NCBI GenBank assembly: GCA_016791145.1
Contig: JAEUNJ010000053.1
Coordinates: 1 to 56,399 of the forward strand
DNA: 56,399 nt
From: Rhodocyclaceae bacterium
GTDB lineage: Bacteria; Pseudomonadota; Gammaproteobacteria; Burkholderiales; Rhodocyclaceae
Reading direction: 5' to 3'
Translations under genes and position numbers: made by a program
The notes under the pieces: model-generated
What the model saw: only the letters and a program-made list of their open reading frames with translations
The model's database searches: none
What the model was told of the DNA's origin: nothing
In this document: positions 14,187 to 23,501 of the stretch, in pieces
How positions within the stretch are numbered: position 1 is the stretch's first letter
How the letters are laid out: every line of letters starts with the position of its first letter

Positions 14187-15020
14187 ATGGCCCTCCGGTT
14201 GCGCTGCGGCAAATTCCTGCTCGATCTCTCGCGGCCGTTGGTCATGGGCATCGTCAATCTGACCGACGATTCCTTTTCCGGCGACGGACTGGGTGAGGAC
14301 GTCGCGCGGGCCCTCGCCCAGGCGCACCGGATGGTGGAGGAGGGCGCGGACCTCCTGGACGTCGGGGCGGAGTCGTCCCGGCCCGGCGCAGAGCCGGTTC
14401 CCGCCGGAAAGGAGATGGCGCGTGTCATGGCGGCCCTGGACGTGCTGGTGCCCTTGGGCGTGCCGGTGTCGGTAGATACGGTACGACCCGAGGTCATGTC
14501 GGCGGCGATTGCTTCCGGCGCCGCCCTGATCAACGACATCAACGCGCTTCGCGCGCCGGGGGCCCTGGCGGCGGTGGCCGGGTCCGAGGTCGGGGTCTGC
14601 CTGATGCACATGCGCGGTGAGCCGCGCACGATGCAGCAGAATCCGGGGTATGGCGACGTGGTGGGCGACGTGAAAGCCTTCCTGGCCGAGCGGGTGGAGG
14701 CGGCCGAGAATTCGGGGATTGCCAGGGACAGGGTGCTGCTCGATCCCGGTTTCGGCTTCGGCAAGACGGTGCGGCACAACTGGGAGATCCTGCGCCGCCT
14801 GGAGGAATTCGGGGACCTGGGCCTGCCCGTGCTGGCCGGCCTGTCGCGGAAATCGATGCTGGGGGCGGTCACAGGCCGCCCGCCGGGCGAGCGGCAGGTG
14901 GCCAGCGCGGCGGCGGCGATGCTGGCGGCGAGGAACGGGGCCCGCGTCCTGCGGGTCCACGACGTCGCGGCGACGAGGGATGCACTGGCCGTCCTGGCGG
15001 CCATGGAACAAGGGGAATGA
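14187..15020 (+). CDS. folP: dihydropteroate synthase
   Basis: The product has 277 residues and condenses pABA with dihydropterin pyrophosphate in folate synthesis. It is the target of sulfonamides. The TIM-barrel signatures are present: [15 protein letters not shown] (near 20), [20 protein letters not shown], and DPGFGFGKT. The first signature deviates from the common N-x-T-P-D-S-F, with Asp in place of Pro. ATG 14187 is used because the upstream codons are low-complexity Arg/Pro. The stop is 2 bp before the chosen glmM start and overlaps an upstream ATG, so the two are coupled. Confidence 0.95.
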   Translation: MALRLRCGKFLLDLSRPLVMGIVNLTDDSFSGDGLGEDVARALAQAHRMVEEGADLLDVGAESSRPGAEPVPAGKEMARVMAALDVLVPLGVPVSVDTVRPEVMSAAIASGAALINDINALRAPGALAAVAGSEVGVCLMHMRGEPRTMQQNPGYGDVVGDVKAFLAERVEAAENSGIARDRVLLDPGFGFGKTVRHNWEILRRLEEFGDLGLPVLAGLSRKSMLGAVTGRPPGERQVASAAAAMLAARNGARVLRVHDVAATRDALAVLAAMEQGE

Positions 15021-15022
15021 GC

Positions 15023-16375
15023 ATGTCGAGAAAGTACTTCGGAACGGACGGGGTTCGCGGCCGCGTCGGCAAGTCGCCGATCACGCCGGAATTCGTGATG
15101 CGCCTGGGCTATGCCGCCGGGACGACCCTGGTGGCGCGCGAACAGCTTCCCCCGGGCGAGCGTCCGGCGGTGCTAATAGGAAAGGACACGCGGATCTCCG
15201 GATACATGCTGGAGGCATCCCTGGAGGCGGGGTTCGCGGCGGCGGGCGTCGACGTGATGCTTTGCGGGCCGATGCCGACGCCGGCGGTGGCCTACCTGAC
15301 GCGGGCGCTGCGCCTGCAGGCCGGCGTCGTGATCTCGGCCTCGCACAATCCCTATGACGACAATGGCATCAAGTTCTTCTCGGCGCTCGGCACGAAGCTC
15401 CCCGATGCGGTGGAACTGGAGATCGAGCAACGGCTGGACCAGCCCATGGGTTGCATGGAGTCGGAAAAGCTCGGCAAGGCCCGCCGGGTCGAGGATGCCG
15501 CGGGACGCTACATCGAATTCTGCAAGAGCACCTTTCCGACCGAACTGGATCTGCGTGGCCTGCGGATAGCGGTGGATTGCGCCCACGGTGCCGCCTACCA
15601 CGTGGCGCCCTCGGTCTTTCACGAACTCGGGGCGGAGGTCGTGCCCGTGGGGACCTCCCCGAACGGTCTGAACATCAACGAGGGCGTCGGCGCCACGGCC
15701 ACGGAATTCCTCCAGCGGACGGTGCTCCAGCACCGTGCCGACCTGGGCATCGCGCTGGACGGGGACGGGGACCGGGTCGCCATGGCCGACAGCCACGGCC
15801 ACCTCTACGACGGCGACCAGCTTCTCTACGTCATCGCCCGGCACCGCCTCACCCGGGGACCGGTGGCCGGGGTCGCCGGCACGCTGATGAGCAACCTGGG
15901 CTTCGAACACGCGCTGGGCAGGCTTGGCATCGCCTTCGGGCGGGCCAAGGTCGGAGACCGGTACGTCCTGGAGATGATGCAGGAAAAGGACTGGCTGCTG
16001 GGCGGCGAGAATTCCGGCCACGTGATCTGCCTCGACAAGCACACCACCGGTGACGGCATCGTGTCCGCACTGCAGGTGCTGGCGGCCCTTCGCCACCGGG
16101 ACGAAACCCTGGAGTCCGCCTGCGCCGATCTCGCCATGTATCCGCAGAAGCTGATCAATGTCCGGGTGCCGACCGGATTCGACTGGAAGGCCGATCGCGC
16201 CATCGCGGAAGCGGTGGCGGCGACCGAGCGCCGGCTGGATGGCCGCGGGCGGGTCCTGCTGCGTCCGTCCGGTACCGAGCCGCTGCTGCGGGTCATGGTG
16301 GAAGGGGAGGATCGTTCGCTGGTCCAGTCCTGCGCCGAATCCATCGCCGCCGTGGTCCGCGACGCGGCCCGCTGA
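15023..16375 (+). CDS. glmM: phosphoglucosamine mutase
   Basis: The product has 450 residues. It converts glucosamine-6-P to glucosamine-1-P for peptidoglycan and LPS. The active-site phosphoserine loop is [17 protein letters not shown] (near 100), the metal-binding loop is DGDGDR (near 245), the sugar-binding loop has GGENSGH, and the phosphate-binding site is RPSGTEP near the C-terminus. I start at ATG 15023 ([10 protein letters not shown]) because AGGGGA at 15011-15016 is then spaced 6 nt. An ATG at 15017 overlaps the folP stop but leaves no spacing. It is the last gene of the ftsH-folP-glmM run. Confidence 0.97.
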   Translation: MSRKYFGTDGVRGRVGKSPITPEFVMRLGYAAGTTLVAREQLPPGERPAVLIGKDTRISGYMLEASLEAGFAAAGVDVMLCGPMPTPAVAYLTRALRLQAGVVISASHNPYDDNGIKFFSALGTKLPDAVELEIEQRLDQPMGCMESEKLGKARRVEDAAGRYIEFCKSTFPTELDLRGLRIAVDCAHGAAYHVAPSVFHELGAEVVPVGTSPNGLNINEGVGATATEFLQRTVLQHRADLGIALDGDGDRVAMADSHGHLYDGDQLLYVIARHRLTRGPVAGVAGTLMSNLGFEHALGRLGIAFGRAKVGDRYVLEMMQEKDWLLGGENSGHVICLDKHTTGDGIVSALQVLAALRHRDETLESACADLAMYPQKLINVRVPTGFDWKADRAIAEAVAATERRLDGRGRVLLRPSGTEPLLRVMVEGEDRSLVQSCAESIAAVVRDAAR

Positions 16376-16605
16376 TTGCCCGAACACCGTCCATTCCCCG
16401 GGGTGGCGGGGGCCACCGGTCGGGTGTCCGGGTGTTGGCGGATTCCCTGACAGTCTTGCATTGACCCGGAACGGGGCCCCACCTGGTGGGGCCTGGCCGT
16501 TCCGGGCGTTCGGAATGCACCGCTGAGGTTCTCGGGTCGGACGCCATCCTGAATGGCCATCCGTAACGGCCCTCGTCTGTCGCCTTGAGGGCGCAGCGGC
16601 GGATC
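16376..16605 (+). other. glmM-pstS intergenic region with a long bulged hairpin
   Basis: There is no gene in this stretch. A strong hairpin spans 16466-16505: the outer 9-bp stem CCGGAACGG (16466-16474) pairs with CCGTTCCGG (16497-16505). The inner palindrome GGCCCCACCTGGTGGGGCC (16475-16493) is joined by a 3-nt bulge. No T-tract follows. It may terminate glmM transcription factor-independently or with Rho, or protect the 3' end. The rest of the region shows nothing I can name. Confidence 0.55.
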
Positions 16606-16639
16606 GTGTCACGGACGCGTAACAAACACGTCCTACACT
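16606..16639 (+). promoter_or_regulatory. candidate Pho box and promoter of pstSCAB
   Basis: GTGTCAC (16606-16612), a 4-bp spacer and GCGTAAC (16617-16623) resemble the two 7-bp PhoB repeats (consensus CTGTCAT), the first better than the second. A -10-like TACACT (16634-16639) follows 10 bp after the second repeat, the spacing seen in E. coli pho promoters where the box replaces the -35. The start site would lie about 35 bp before pstS. Confidence 0.5.
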
Positions 16640-16680
16640 GGACCGGTTGATCCAATGAGCGAGATACCAAGGAGAACCGG

Positions 16681-17673
16681 ATGCGCTACCCCATAATTTC
16701 AATGGCTTTCACTGTCCTGGGAAGCCTCGCGGCCAGCGCCGCGCACGCCCAGGCGCTGGTCAAGATCGACGGCTCGTCGACGGTTTTTCCGATCACCGAG
16801 GCGGTGGCCGAGGAGTTCCAGAAGGCGAAGCGGGGGGCGGTCCGGGTGACCGTCGGCATCTCCGGCACCGGTGGTGGTTTCAAGAAATTCTGTCGCGGGG
16901 AGATCGACATCTCCGACGCTTCCCGGCCCATCCTCAAGAAGGAGATGGAGGACTGCAAGGCGGCCGGCATCAAGTACATCGAACTGCCCGTCGCCTTCGA
17001 CGCCCTGACCGTGGTCATCAACCCGAAGAACGCCTTTCTCAAGGAGATCAAGGTCTCCGAACTCAAGGCGATCTGGGAACCGGCGGCCCAGGCGAAACTC
17101 ACTAAATGGAACCAGGCGAATCCTGCCTGGCCGGACCAGAACCTGAAGCTCTACGGGCCGGGGGCCGATTCCGGCACCTTCGACTATTTCACCGAGGCGG
17201 TGGTCGGCAAGGCCAAGTCCTCCCGCGGCGACTACACGGCCTCGGAAGACGACAACGTTCTGGTCCAGGGCGTGTCGCGGGACACCGGAGGCCTGGGTTA
17301 CTTCGGTTTTGCGTACTACATCGAGAACCGGGACAAGCTCAAGGCTGTTCCGGTGGTGAACTCCAAGGGCAGGGCCGTGCTGCCCTCGCTGGAGACCGTC
17401 ATCGACGGCAGCTATGAACCGCTGTCCCGTCCCATCTTCATCTACATCAATGCCAAGGCAGCGGATCGCCCGGAGGTCAGGGAGTTCGTCGAGTTCTACC
17501 TGAAGAACGGCGGCAAGCTGGCCCGGGAAGTGAAGTACGTGCCGCTCTCGGATGCCGACTACCGGCACGCGCTGGAGAATCTTGGCAAGAAGAAGACGGG
17601 CACCGCCTTCGGCGGCGTGGCCGAGGTGGGTGTCAAGGTGGCCGACCTGCTCAAGCGGGATCCCCACGAATGA
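16681..17673 (+). CDS. pstS: periplasmic phosphate-binding protein PstS
   Basis: The product has 330 residues. A Sec signal peptide (about 1-23, cleavage after AHA) precedes a PBP-like fold. The phosphate-binding loop DGSSTVFPIT and the SGTGGGFKKFCRGEIDISDASRPI region (near 58-80) are typical of the PstS group with a cysteine-containing variant. It delivers phosphate to PstCA. The ribosome-binding site AAGGAGAA lies 5 bp before the ATG. It is the first gene of pstSCAB with a probable Pho box upstream. Confidence 0.95.
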   Translation: MRYPIISMAFTVLGSLAASAAHAQALVKIDGSSTVFPITEAVAEEFQKAKRGAVRVTVGISGTGGGFKKFCRGEIDISDASRPILKKEMEDCKAAGIKYIELPVAFDALTVVINPKNAFLKEIKVSELKAIWEPAAQAKLTKWNQANPAWPDQNLKLYGPGADSGTFDYFTEAVVGKAKSSRGDYTASEDDNVLVQGVSRDTGGLGYFGFAYYIENRDKLKAVPVVNSKGRAVLPSLETVIDGSYEPLSRPIFIYINAKAADRPEVREFVEFYLKNGGKLAREVKYVPLSDADYRHALENLGKKKTGTAFGGVAEVGVKVADLLKRDPHE

Positions 17674-17796
17674 TCCGTCGGCTGGTCGAAGGCCGGCCAC
17701 CGCGCCGGCTCTCGGCCTCCTGATGCCTTGTCCGAGCGCTGGCCCTGGCGTCCGCATGGCCCTGGCCAGACCCGTCCGCATACCCAAATCACCGCC

Positions 17797-18732
17797 GTGA
17801 GCGCCATCCCCACCATCCCGTCGACCACCGTCAGCGACCGACTGCGCCGGAAGCATTCGCGCAACGTCAGGGAACGCGTGATCGAACTCATCCTGTTCGG
17901 CGCGGCCCTCGTCTCGGTGCTCACCACGGCCGCCATCGTCTATATCCTCGCAAAGGAGTCCTGGGTATTCTTCCAGCACGTCCCGCTTTCGGATTTTCTG
18001 TTCGATAACCAATGGACCCCGTTGTTCGACGACGCCCATTTCGGGATCATGGTGCTGCTGTCCGGTACCATCACCAGTTCGGCGGTGGCTCTGCTGATCG
18101 CCATTCCTCTCGGCACGATCATCGCCATCTACCTGTCGGAGTTCGCGCCCTTCCGGGTCCGGGAAATCGCCAAACCCTTCCTGGAACTGCTCGGCGGCGT
18201 GCCGACCATCGTCTACGGCTACTTTGCCCTCGTCTTCGTGACGCCGATCCTGCAGCGGGCCTTTCCGGACCTGCCGGGGTTCAACCTCCTGTCCGCCGGC
18301 CTCGTCATGGGGGTCATGATCATCCCCTACGTGGCTTCCCTGTCGGAGGACGCGATGCGGGCGGTACCCATGAGCCTGCGCGAAGGATCGTACGCGATGG
18401 GCGCCACGCGCCTGCAGACGGCGATCCGGGTGGTGATGCCGGCGGCGACCTCGGGCATTGCCTCCGCCTACATCCTCGGGATATCGCGGGCGGTCGGGGA
18501 AACGATGATCCTCGCCGTCGCGGCCGGCATGCAGCCCAACCTGACCCTGAATCCCCTGGAACCCGGGGCCACCATCACGTCCTTCATAGTGCAGGTCGCC
18601 CTGGGAGACCTGCCCCACGGATCGATCGGGTACCAGACCATTTTCGCCGCCGGACTCAGCCTGCTGATGATGACTTTGGCATTCAACCTGCTCGGCTACT
18701 GGCTGCGCAAGCGCTTCCGGGAGGTGTATTGA
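17797..18732 (+). CDS. pstC: phosphate ABC transporter permease PstC
   Basis: The product has 311 residues from the GTG at 17797. Six membrane helices and the BPD permease domain are seen. The EAA-like loop is MRAVPMSLREGSYAMGATRLQT. The conserved opening RVIELILFGAALVSVLTT is near the N-terminus. It forms the heterodimeric channel with PstA. The start is uncertain: the in-frame GTG 17797 and a TTG at 17728 are the options, and neither has a good ribosome-binding site. The 123-bp gap after pstS has no terminator-like element that I trust. Its stop overlaps the pstA start by one base (TGATG). Confidence 0.93.
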   Translation: MSAIPTIPSTTVSDRLRRKHSRNVRERVIELILFGAALVSVLTTAAIVYILAKESWVFFQHVPLSDFLFDNQWTPLFDDAHFGIMVLLSGTITSSAVALLIAIPLGTIIAIYLSEFAPFRVREIAKPFLELLGGVPTIVYGYFALVFVTPILQRAFPDLPGFNLLSAGLVMGVMIIPYVASLSEDAMRAVPMSLREGSYAMGATRLQTAIRVVMPAATSGIASAYILGISRAVGETMILAVAAGMQPNLTLNPLEPGATITSFIVQVALGDLPHGSIGYQTIFAAGLSLLMMTLAFNLLGYWLRKRFREVY

Positions 18733-19655
18733 TGAAGCCGCAGGATCTGCAACTCATCCGCGACGTCATCCGGCGCGCCAAGCGCTGGGACGCGATCTTC
18801 GGACTGGTCGGGATCCTGGCCCTCATGGTGGGGGTTCTGACCTTCGCCGCGCTGTTCGTCGATATGGCCATCCAGGGCGTTCCCCGCCTGTCCTACGATT
18901 TCTTCACCAATTTTCCCTCCCGGCGGCCGGACGCGGCGGGCATCCTTTCCGCATGGGTGGGGACCAGCCTGGTGATGCTGGTGACCGCAGCTGCGGCAGT
19001 GCCGCTGGGGGTGGCGGCCGGCGTCTATCTGGAGGAGTACGCGCCGAAGAACTGGGTGACGGACGTCATCGAGATCAACATCACCAATCTCGCCGGCGTC
19101 CCCTCCATCGTCTATGGCCTTCTGGCGCTGGGCCTGTTCGTCTATCAGTTCGGATTCGGACAGAGCATCCTGTCGGCCGGACTCACCCTCGCGCTCCTGA
19201 TCCTGCCGGTGGTGGTCGTCGCCACGCGGGAATCGATCCGCGCCATACCCCAAATGATCCGCGAGGGCGCCTACGCCTGCGGCGCCACGACATGGCAGAC
19301 CGTCCGGGACCACATCCTTCCCTACTCGTCGGCGGGGATTCTGACCGGCGTGATCATCGGCATGGCCCGGGCCATCGGCGAAACCGCCCCGATCATCACC
19401 ATCGGCGCCCTCACGTTCATCGCGTTCCTGCCCCCGGCGCCCTTCTCCGGCGAGCCGGCGGCCGGGCCGTTCGACTGGGCGATGGCGCCATTCACGGTCA
19501 TGCCCATTCAGATGTTCAACTGGACCTCGCGGCCGGAAGCGGCCTTCCAGTTGAACGCCGCGGCTGCCGGCTTCGTGCTGGTGCTGATGACCCTCCTCAT
19601 GAACGGCGCCGCCATCTGGCTCCGCTACCGCCTGCGCAAGAACATCAAGTGGTGA
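18732..19655 (+). CDS. pstA: phosphate ABC transporter permease PstA
   Basis: The product is a 307-residue inner-membrane permease. Helix 1 lies near residues 20-45. The conserved [17 protein letters not shown] loop lies before the transport domain, and the cytoplasmic EAA loop is [22 protein letters not shown]. It partners PstC. A loop of about 25 residues between the last helices ([16 protein letters not shown]) is longer than in E. coli but usual in betaproteobacteria. It is coupled to pstC by the TGATG overlap and lies 4 bp before pstB. Confidence 0.94.
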   Translation: MKPQDLQLIRDVIRRAKRWDAIFGLVGILALMVGVLTFAALFVDMAIQGVPRLSYDFFTNFPSRRPDAAGILSAWVGTSLVMLVTAAAAVPLGVAAGVYLEEYAPKNWVTDVIEINITNLAGVPSIVYGLLALGLFVYQFGFGQSILSAGLTLALLILPVVVVATRESIRAIPQMIREGAYACGATTWQTVRDHILPYSSAGILTGVIIGMARAIGETAPIITIGALTFIAFLPPAPFSGEPAAGPFDWAMAPFTVMPIQMFNWTSRPEAAFQLNAAAAGFVLVLMTLLMNGAAIWLRYRLRKNIKW

Positions 19656-19659
19656 CGAC

Positions 19660-20466
19660 ATGTCCGCGATAGAAATCCCTCCCGGCCTGGAGGCCGGGCA
19701 GAACCTCCAGGTCAAGGCGGAATGCCGCAACCTGAACTTCCACTATGGCAGCTTCAGTGCGCTGAAGAACATCAACATGCCGGTTTACGAGCGGAAGGTC
19801 ACGGCCTTGATCGGCCCGTCCGGCTGCGGGAAATCCACGCTGCTCCGCTCCTTCAACAGGATGCACGACCTTTACCCGGGCAACGTCTATGGGGGCGAGA
19901 TCGTCATGTATCCGGACAACACGAATCTGCTGGCGAAGGAGGTGGACCCGATCGAAGTCCGCATGCGGATCTCGATGGTGTTCCAGAAGCCCAATCCGTT
20001 CCCGAAGTCGGTGTACGAGAACGTCGCCTACAGCCTGCGGGTCAGGGGCGTCCGGAACAAGGGCGAGATCGACGGCCGGGTCGAGCAGGCCCTCAAGGGC
20101 GCCGCCCTCTGGGGGGAGGTGAAGAACCGGCTGAACGACCTCGGGGCCAACCTCTCGGGCGGCCAGCAGCAGCGGCTGTGCATCGCGCGGGCTTTGGCTT
20201 CCGACCCCGAGATCCTCCTTTTCGACGAGCCCACCTCTGCCTTGGATCCCATCGCCACGGCGAGCATCGAGGAATTGGTGGCCGAGCTGAAGGAGAAGCT
20301 GACGATACTCATCGTCACCCACAACATGCAGCAGGCCGCGCGGATCTCCGATTTCACCGCCTACATGTACCTCGGGGAAATGGTGGAGTTCGGCGTCACC
20401 GACCAGATCTTCATCAAGCCCCGGAAGAAGCAGACGGAGGACTACATTACCGGGCGGTTCGGCTGA
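19660..20466 (+). CDS. pstB: phosphate ABC transporter ATPase PstB
   Basis: The product has 268 residues. Walker A is GPSGCGKST (52-60), the Q-loop is VFQKPNPFP, the signature motif is [15 protein letters not shown], and Walker B is [14 protein letters not shown]. It powers PstCA and, in E. coli, also takes part in PhoR signalling through PhoU. No phoU follows; the next gene is tpiA with its own promoter. PhoU and PhoBR must therefore be encoded elsewhere, if present. Confidence 0.97.
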   Translation: MSAIEIPPGLEAGQNLQVKAECRNLNFHYGSFSALKNINMPVYERKVTALIGPSGCGKSTLLRSFNRMHDLYPGNVYGGEIVMYPDNTNLLAKEVDPIEVRMRISMVFQKPNPFPKSVYENVAYSLRVRGVRNKGEIDGRVEQALKGAALWGEVKNRLNDLGANLSGGQQQRLCIARALASDPEILLFDEPTSALDPIATASIEELVAELKEKLTILIVTHNMQQAARISDFTAYMYLGEMVEFGVTDQIFIKPRKKQTEDYITGRFG

Positions 20467-20467
20467 C

Positions 20468-20490
20468 CCGGGCGCGCGACGGCGCGCCGG
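20468..20490 (+). terminator. hairpin after pstB
   Basis: Directly after the pstB stop, CCGG-G-CGCGC pairs with GCGCG-CCGG across a 4-nt loop with one bulged G. There is no T-tract. It is a plausible end of the pst transcript, given the separate promoter of the next gene. Confidence 0.4.
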
Positions 20491-20571
20491 TCTCGGGGAA
20501 AGGGAAGGGCGCACCAGGGCCCGCCCGGCGCCGATACGGCCGGTCAAGGGCTGGCTCCGGAGCCGGTGGGT

Positions 20572-20601
20572 TTGACCCATGTTTCCGGCGGCGACTATAA
20601 T
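20572..20601 (+). promoter_or_regulatory. promoter of tpiA-secG
   Basis: TTGACC (20572-20577) and TATAAT (20596-20601) are spaced by 18 bp, close to consensus. They lie 35 bp before the chosen tpiA start, so the leader is only about 29 nt. Confidence 0.75.
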
Positions 20602-20636
20602 CCATGGTTTTGCTTCATTCGCCCCGGAGAACCGCC

Positions 20637-21389
20637 ATGGCCCAGCGCACGAAACTCGTAGCCGGCAATTGGAAGATGCACGGCAGCCTCGCCAGCAATC
20701 TCTCGTTGCTGGACGCCGTCAAGGCGGGCGCCGCCGGAATGGCTTGCGAGGCGGCGGTCTGCGTGCCGTACCCCTATCTGGCCCAGGCCCGGTCCGTGCT
20801 CACCGGCAGCAATGTCGGCTGGGGCGCCCAGGACGTATCCGCGCATTCCCAGGGCGCCTACACCGGCGAGGTCAGTGCAGCCATGCTCGCCGACTTCGGG
20901 TGCCGTTACGCGATCGTGGGCCACTCGGAGCGCCGCACGCTGCACGGGGAAAGCGACCAGTTGGTGGCCGAGAAGTTCGCCGCCGCGCTGGGCTCCGGAC
21001 TCACGCCCATCCTCTGCGTCGGCGAAACGCTGGCCGAACGCGAGGCGGGAGTCACCGATTCGGTGGTGACGCGGCAGCTGGAGGCGGTCCTCGCCAACAG
21101 CGGCGTCGCGGCCCTGGCCCGCGCCGTGGTGGCCTACGAGCCGGTCTGGGCCATCGGCACCGGACGGACGGCGACCCCGCAACAGGCCCAGGACGTGCAT
21201 GCGGCGATCCGGGCGCGGGTGGCGAAGGACGACGCCACCGTGGCTGCCGGCCTGCAAGTCCTTTACGGGGGCAGCGTCAAGGCCGGCAATGCGAAGGAAC
21301 TCTTCGGAATGCCGGACATCGACGGCGGACTCATCGGCGGGGCCTCCCTCGTCGCCGCTGATTTTCTGGCCATTTGCGCGGCTGCCTGA
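20637..21389 (+). CDS. tpiA: triosephosphate isomerase
   Basis: The product has 250 residues. It interconverts DHAP and glyceraldehyde-3-P. Active-site Lys is in AGNWKMHGS (near residue 12), the electrophile His in VGHSERR (near 95), the catalytic Glu in [10 protein letters not shown] (near 165, at the loop 6 hinge), and the phosphate loop is LYGGSVK. I start at ATG 20637, because an upstream ATG at 20604 overlaps the promoter's start-site region. It lies 20 bp upstream of secG, the classic betaproteobacterial tpiA-secG-tRNA-Leu-nuo order. Confidence 0.97.
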   Translation: MAQRTKLVAGNWKMHGSLASNLSLLDAVKAGAAGMACEAAVCVPYPYLAQARSVLTGSNVGWGAQDVSAHSQGAYTGEVSAAMLADFGCRYAIVGHSERRTLHGESDQLVAEKFAAALGSGLTPILCVGETLAEREAGVTDSVVTRQLEAVLANSGVAALARAVVAYEPVWAIGTGRTATPQQAQDVHAAIRARVAKDDATVAAGLQVLYGGSVKAGNAKELFGMPDIDGGLIGGASLVAADFLAICAAA

Positions 21390-21409
21390 TCGCCGCCGGG
21401 GACATTCGA

Positions 21410-21772
21410 ATGCAAGGAATCCTTTTTCCGCTGGTTCTCACGATCCACATCCTGGTGGGGCTCGGCGTCATCGGGCTGGTATTGATCCAGCACGGCAAGG
21501 GTGCGGACATGGGCGCCGCCTTCGGCAGCGGCGCCTCCGGAAGCCTTTTCGGCGCGTCCGGCTCCGCCAACTTCCTTTCCAGGACGACGGCCGTACTTGC
21601 GGCAGTGTTTTTCCTGACCAGCCTCAGCCTCTCGTACATGGCGAACGTCCGGCCCGCCGAGTCGCGGAGCGTGATCGACGCCGCCGGAACCCCGCCCGCG
21701 CCGGCCCAGGAATTGCCGCCTGCGGCGGCCGGTGCGCCGGGGGAGTCGAAGGCCAAGGACATTCCGAAATAA
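21410..21772 (+). CDS. secG: preprotein translocase subunit SecG
   Basis: The product has 120 residues. Two membrane helices (about 5-23 and 55-75) flank the conserved loop VLIQHGKGADMGAAFGSGAS, the SecG signature. SecG assists SecYE during protein export. A Pro/Ala-rich cytoplasmic tail of about 40 residues follows, as is common in betaproteobacteria. It is co-transcribed with tpiA (20 bp gap). Confidence 0.93.
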   Translation: MQGILFPLVLTIHILVGLGVIGLVLIQHGKGADMGAAFGSGASGSLFGASGSANFLSRTTAVLAAVFFLTSLSLSYMANVRPAESRSVIDAAGTPPAPAQELPPAAAGAPGESKAKDIPK

Positions 21773-21773
21773 A

Positions 21774-21804
21774 GAGGTTCCGGACCTCGAACAAGGTTTT
21801 TTTT
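21774..21804 (+). terminator. possible terminator after secG
   Basis: GAGGT (21774-21778) pairs with ACCTC (21784-21788), followed after 8 nt by a run of eight T (21797-21804). An overlapping alternative stem ACCT/AGGT abuts the T run. The stem is short, so some read-through into the tRNA gene is likely. Confidence 0.45.
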
Positions 21805-21819
21805 GCGGCGCATAAATGC

Positions 21820-21825
21820 TATGAT
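21820..21825 (+). promoter_or_regulatory. -10 box of the tRNA-Leu/nuo promoter
   Basis: TATGAT is followed by a GC-rich discriminator (TCGCGCCGC), as in stringently controlled stable-RNA promoters. The -35 region at 17-bp spacing is the T run (21797-21802) and is not consensus. Confidence 0.5.
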
Positions 21826-21868
21826 TCGCGCCGCATTCGCAGCCGCCCTGGCGTTGTCAGGAGGCCAA

Positions 21869-21953
21869 GCCGACGTGGTGAAATTGGTAGACACGCTGTC
21901 TTGAGGGGGCAGTGGCGAAAGCCGTGCGAGTTCGAGTCTCGCCGTCGGCACCA
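21869..21953 (+). tRNA. tRNA-Leu (anticodon GAG)
   Basis: The acceptor stem is GCCGACG (21869-21875) pairing with CGTCGGC (21943-21949), with discriminator A and an encoded CCA (21951-21953). The D arm contains AAATTGGTAGAC. The anticodon stem CTGTC/GGCAG encloses TTGAGGG with anticodon GAG at 21903-21905. A long variable arm (class II) and GTTCGAGTC in the T arm follow. It reads CUC/CUU leucine codons. It lies 59 bp before nuoA and may lead the nuo transcript, as is usual in betaproteobacteria. Confidence 0.95.
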
Positions 21954-22012
21954 GTTGCAAACGGTCATCCGTTAGAAGGTCGCAAACATTCGCGGCAAGC
22001 GCCGCGCAGGCT

Positions 22013-22387
22013 ATGTTGGAAAACTACTTTCCGGTTCTGATCTTCGTGCTCGTCGGCCTTGCCTTCGGGTGTGTTCCGATCCTCCTTGGCTGGCTCATCG
22101 CCCCCTACCGGCCGGACAGTGAAAAGCTTTCCGCCTTTGAGTGCGGCTTCGAGCCCTTCGAGGACGCCCGGATGAAGTTCGACGTCCGCTACTACCTCAT
22201 CGCGATCCTCTTCATCCTGTTCGATCTGGAAATCGCCTTTCTCTTTCCCTGGGCGACGATCTTCAAGGAGATCGTCGATGCCCCCGCCGTGAAGGTCTTC
22301 GGCTTCGTCGAAATGCTGGTGTTCATCGCGATCCTCGTCGTGGGTTACGTCTACGCGTGGGTCAAGGGCGCCCTCGACTGGGAATGA
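22013..22387 (+). CDS. nuoA: NADH-quinone oxidoreductase subunit A
   Basis: The product has 124 residues with three membrane helices. The conserved cytoplasmic loop between helices 1 and 2 contains [20 protein letters not shown], whose cysteine lies near the quinone-site entrance. The helix with [20 protein letters not shown] carries the conserved Asp/Glu. It belongs to the membrane arm near the Q site of complex I. It is the first gene of the 14-gene nuo operon. Confidence 0.96.
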   Translation: MLENYFPVLIFVLVGLAFGCVPILLGWLIAPYRPDSEKLSAFECGFEPFEDARMKFDVRYYLIAILFILFDLEIAFLFPWATIFKEIVDAPAVKVFGFVEMLVFIAILVVGYVYAWVKGALDWE

Positions 22388-22403
22388 GAAGGGAGATTCG
22401 CGC

Positions 22404-22880
22404 GTGAGCATCGAAGGCGTTCTGCAGGAAGGTTTCGTTACCACCACCCTCGACAAGCTGATCAACTGGACGCGCACGGGGTCCCTCTGGCCGATGACCT
22501 TCGGCCTTGCCTGCTGTGCGGTGGAGATGATCCATGCCGGTTGTTCGCGCTATGACCTGGATCGTTTCGGCGTCGTGTTCCGGGCGAGTCCCCGCCAGTC
22601 CGACCTGATGATCGTGGCCGGCACCCTGACCAACAAGATGGCACCGGCGCTGCGCAAGGTCTACGATCAGATGACCGAGCCCCGCTGGGTCATCTCCATG
22701 GGGTCCTGTGCCAATGGCGGCGGCTACTACCACTATTCCTATTCGGTCGTGCGCGGCTGCGACCGGATCGTCCCCGTGGATGTGTACGTGCCCGGGTGTC
22801 CGCCGACCGCGGAGGCGCTGCTGTACGGCATCCTCCAGCTCCAGAACAAGATCAGGCGTACCTACACCATTGCGCGCTGA
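22404..22880 (+). CDS. nuoB: NADH-quinone oxidoreductase subunit B
   Basis: The product has 158 residues with a GTG start. It binds the terminal [4Fe-4S] cluster N2 through the tandem cysteines in GLACCAVEM (near 33), the Cys in GSCANGGG and the Cys in [14 protein letters not shown]. It reduces quinone at the junction with NuoD, NuoH and NuoA. The gene is 16 bp after nuoA. The N-terminus is short, as in betaproteobacterial homologues. Confidence 0.97.
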   Translation: MSIEGVLQEGFVTTTLDKLINWTRTGSLWPMTFGLACCAVEMIHAGCSRYDLDRFGVVFRASPRQSDLMIVAGTLTNKMAPALRKVYDQMTEPRWVISMGSCANGGGYYHYSYSVVRGCDRIVPVDVYVPGCPPTAEALLYGILQLQNKIRRTYTIAR

Positions 22881-22898
22881 ACTCCGGAAGCCCCTGCC

Positions 22899-23501
22899 AT
22901 GAGCGCCAAGCTGGAAAAGTTGTGCCAAGAACTCAAGGAAGTCCTCGGGGATCGCATCGGCGAGCCGGAACTGAAGCTGGGTGAGGTCACCGTGCCGGTG
23001 CCCGCCGCCGAATACAGGGCGATCGCGGAGATCCTGCGCGACCACGCCGCCCTTCGCTTCGAGCAGCTGATCGACCTGTCCGGCATCGATTACCAGACCT
23101 GCGCCGGCTGGTCCGGCAAGCGCTTCGCGGCCGTCCTGCACCTGACTTCGATCACCCACAACCGTCGACTTCGCGTGCGTGTGTTCGCCGAGGATGACGG
23201 CTTTCCGGTTCTCCCGTCGGTCACCGAGGTCTGGAACTGCGCCAACTGGTACGAGCGGGAAGCCTTCGACATGTACGGGATCCTGTTCGAGGGCCACACG
23301 GATCTGCGCCGCATCCTCACCGACTACGGTTTCGTGGGCCACCCGTTCCGCAAGGATTTCCCCGTGTCGGGATACGTGGAGATGCGCTACGACGCGGAAC
23401 AGAAGCGCGTGATCTACCAGCCGGTGACGATCGAGCCCCGGGAGGTCACGCCGCGCATCGTCCGCGAGGAGAATTACGGGAAGGTGGGCGGCCGTGGCTG
23501 A
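22899..23501 (+). CDS. nuoC: NADH-quinone oxidoreductase subunit C
   Basis: The product is a 200-residue 30-kDa subunit of the hydrophilic arm. It contains the family signature [27 protein letters not shown] stretch around residues 110-132 ([19 protein letters not shown]) and the following [12 protein letters not shown]. It is separate from NuoD, unlike the fused NuoCD of enterobacteria. Its last 8 bases overlap nuoD, indicating translational coupling. Confidence 0.96.
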   Translation: MSAKLEKLCQELKEVLGDRIGEPELKLGEVTVPVPAAEYRAIAEILRDHAALRFEQLIDLSGIDYQTCAGWSGKRFAAVLHLTSITHNRRLRVRVFAEDDGFPVLPSVTEVWNCANWYEREAFDMYGILFEGHTDLRRILTDYGFVGHPFRKDFPVSGYVEMRYDAEQKRVIYQPVTIEPREVTPRIVREENYGKVGGRG

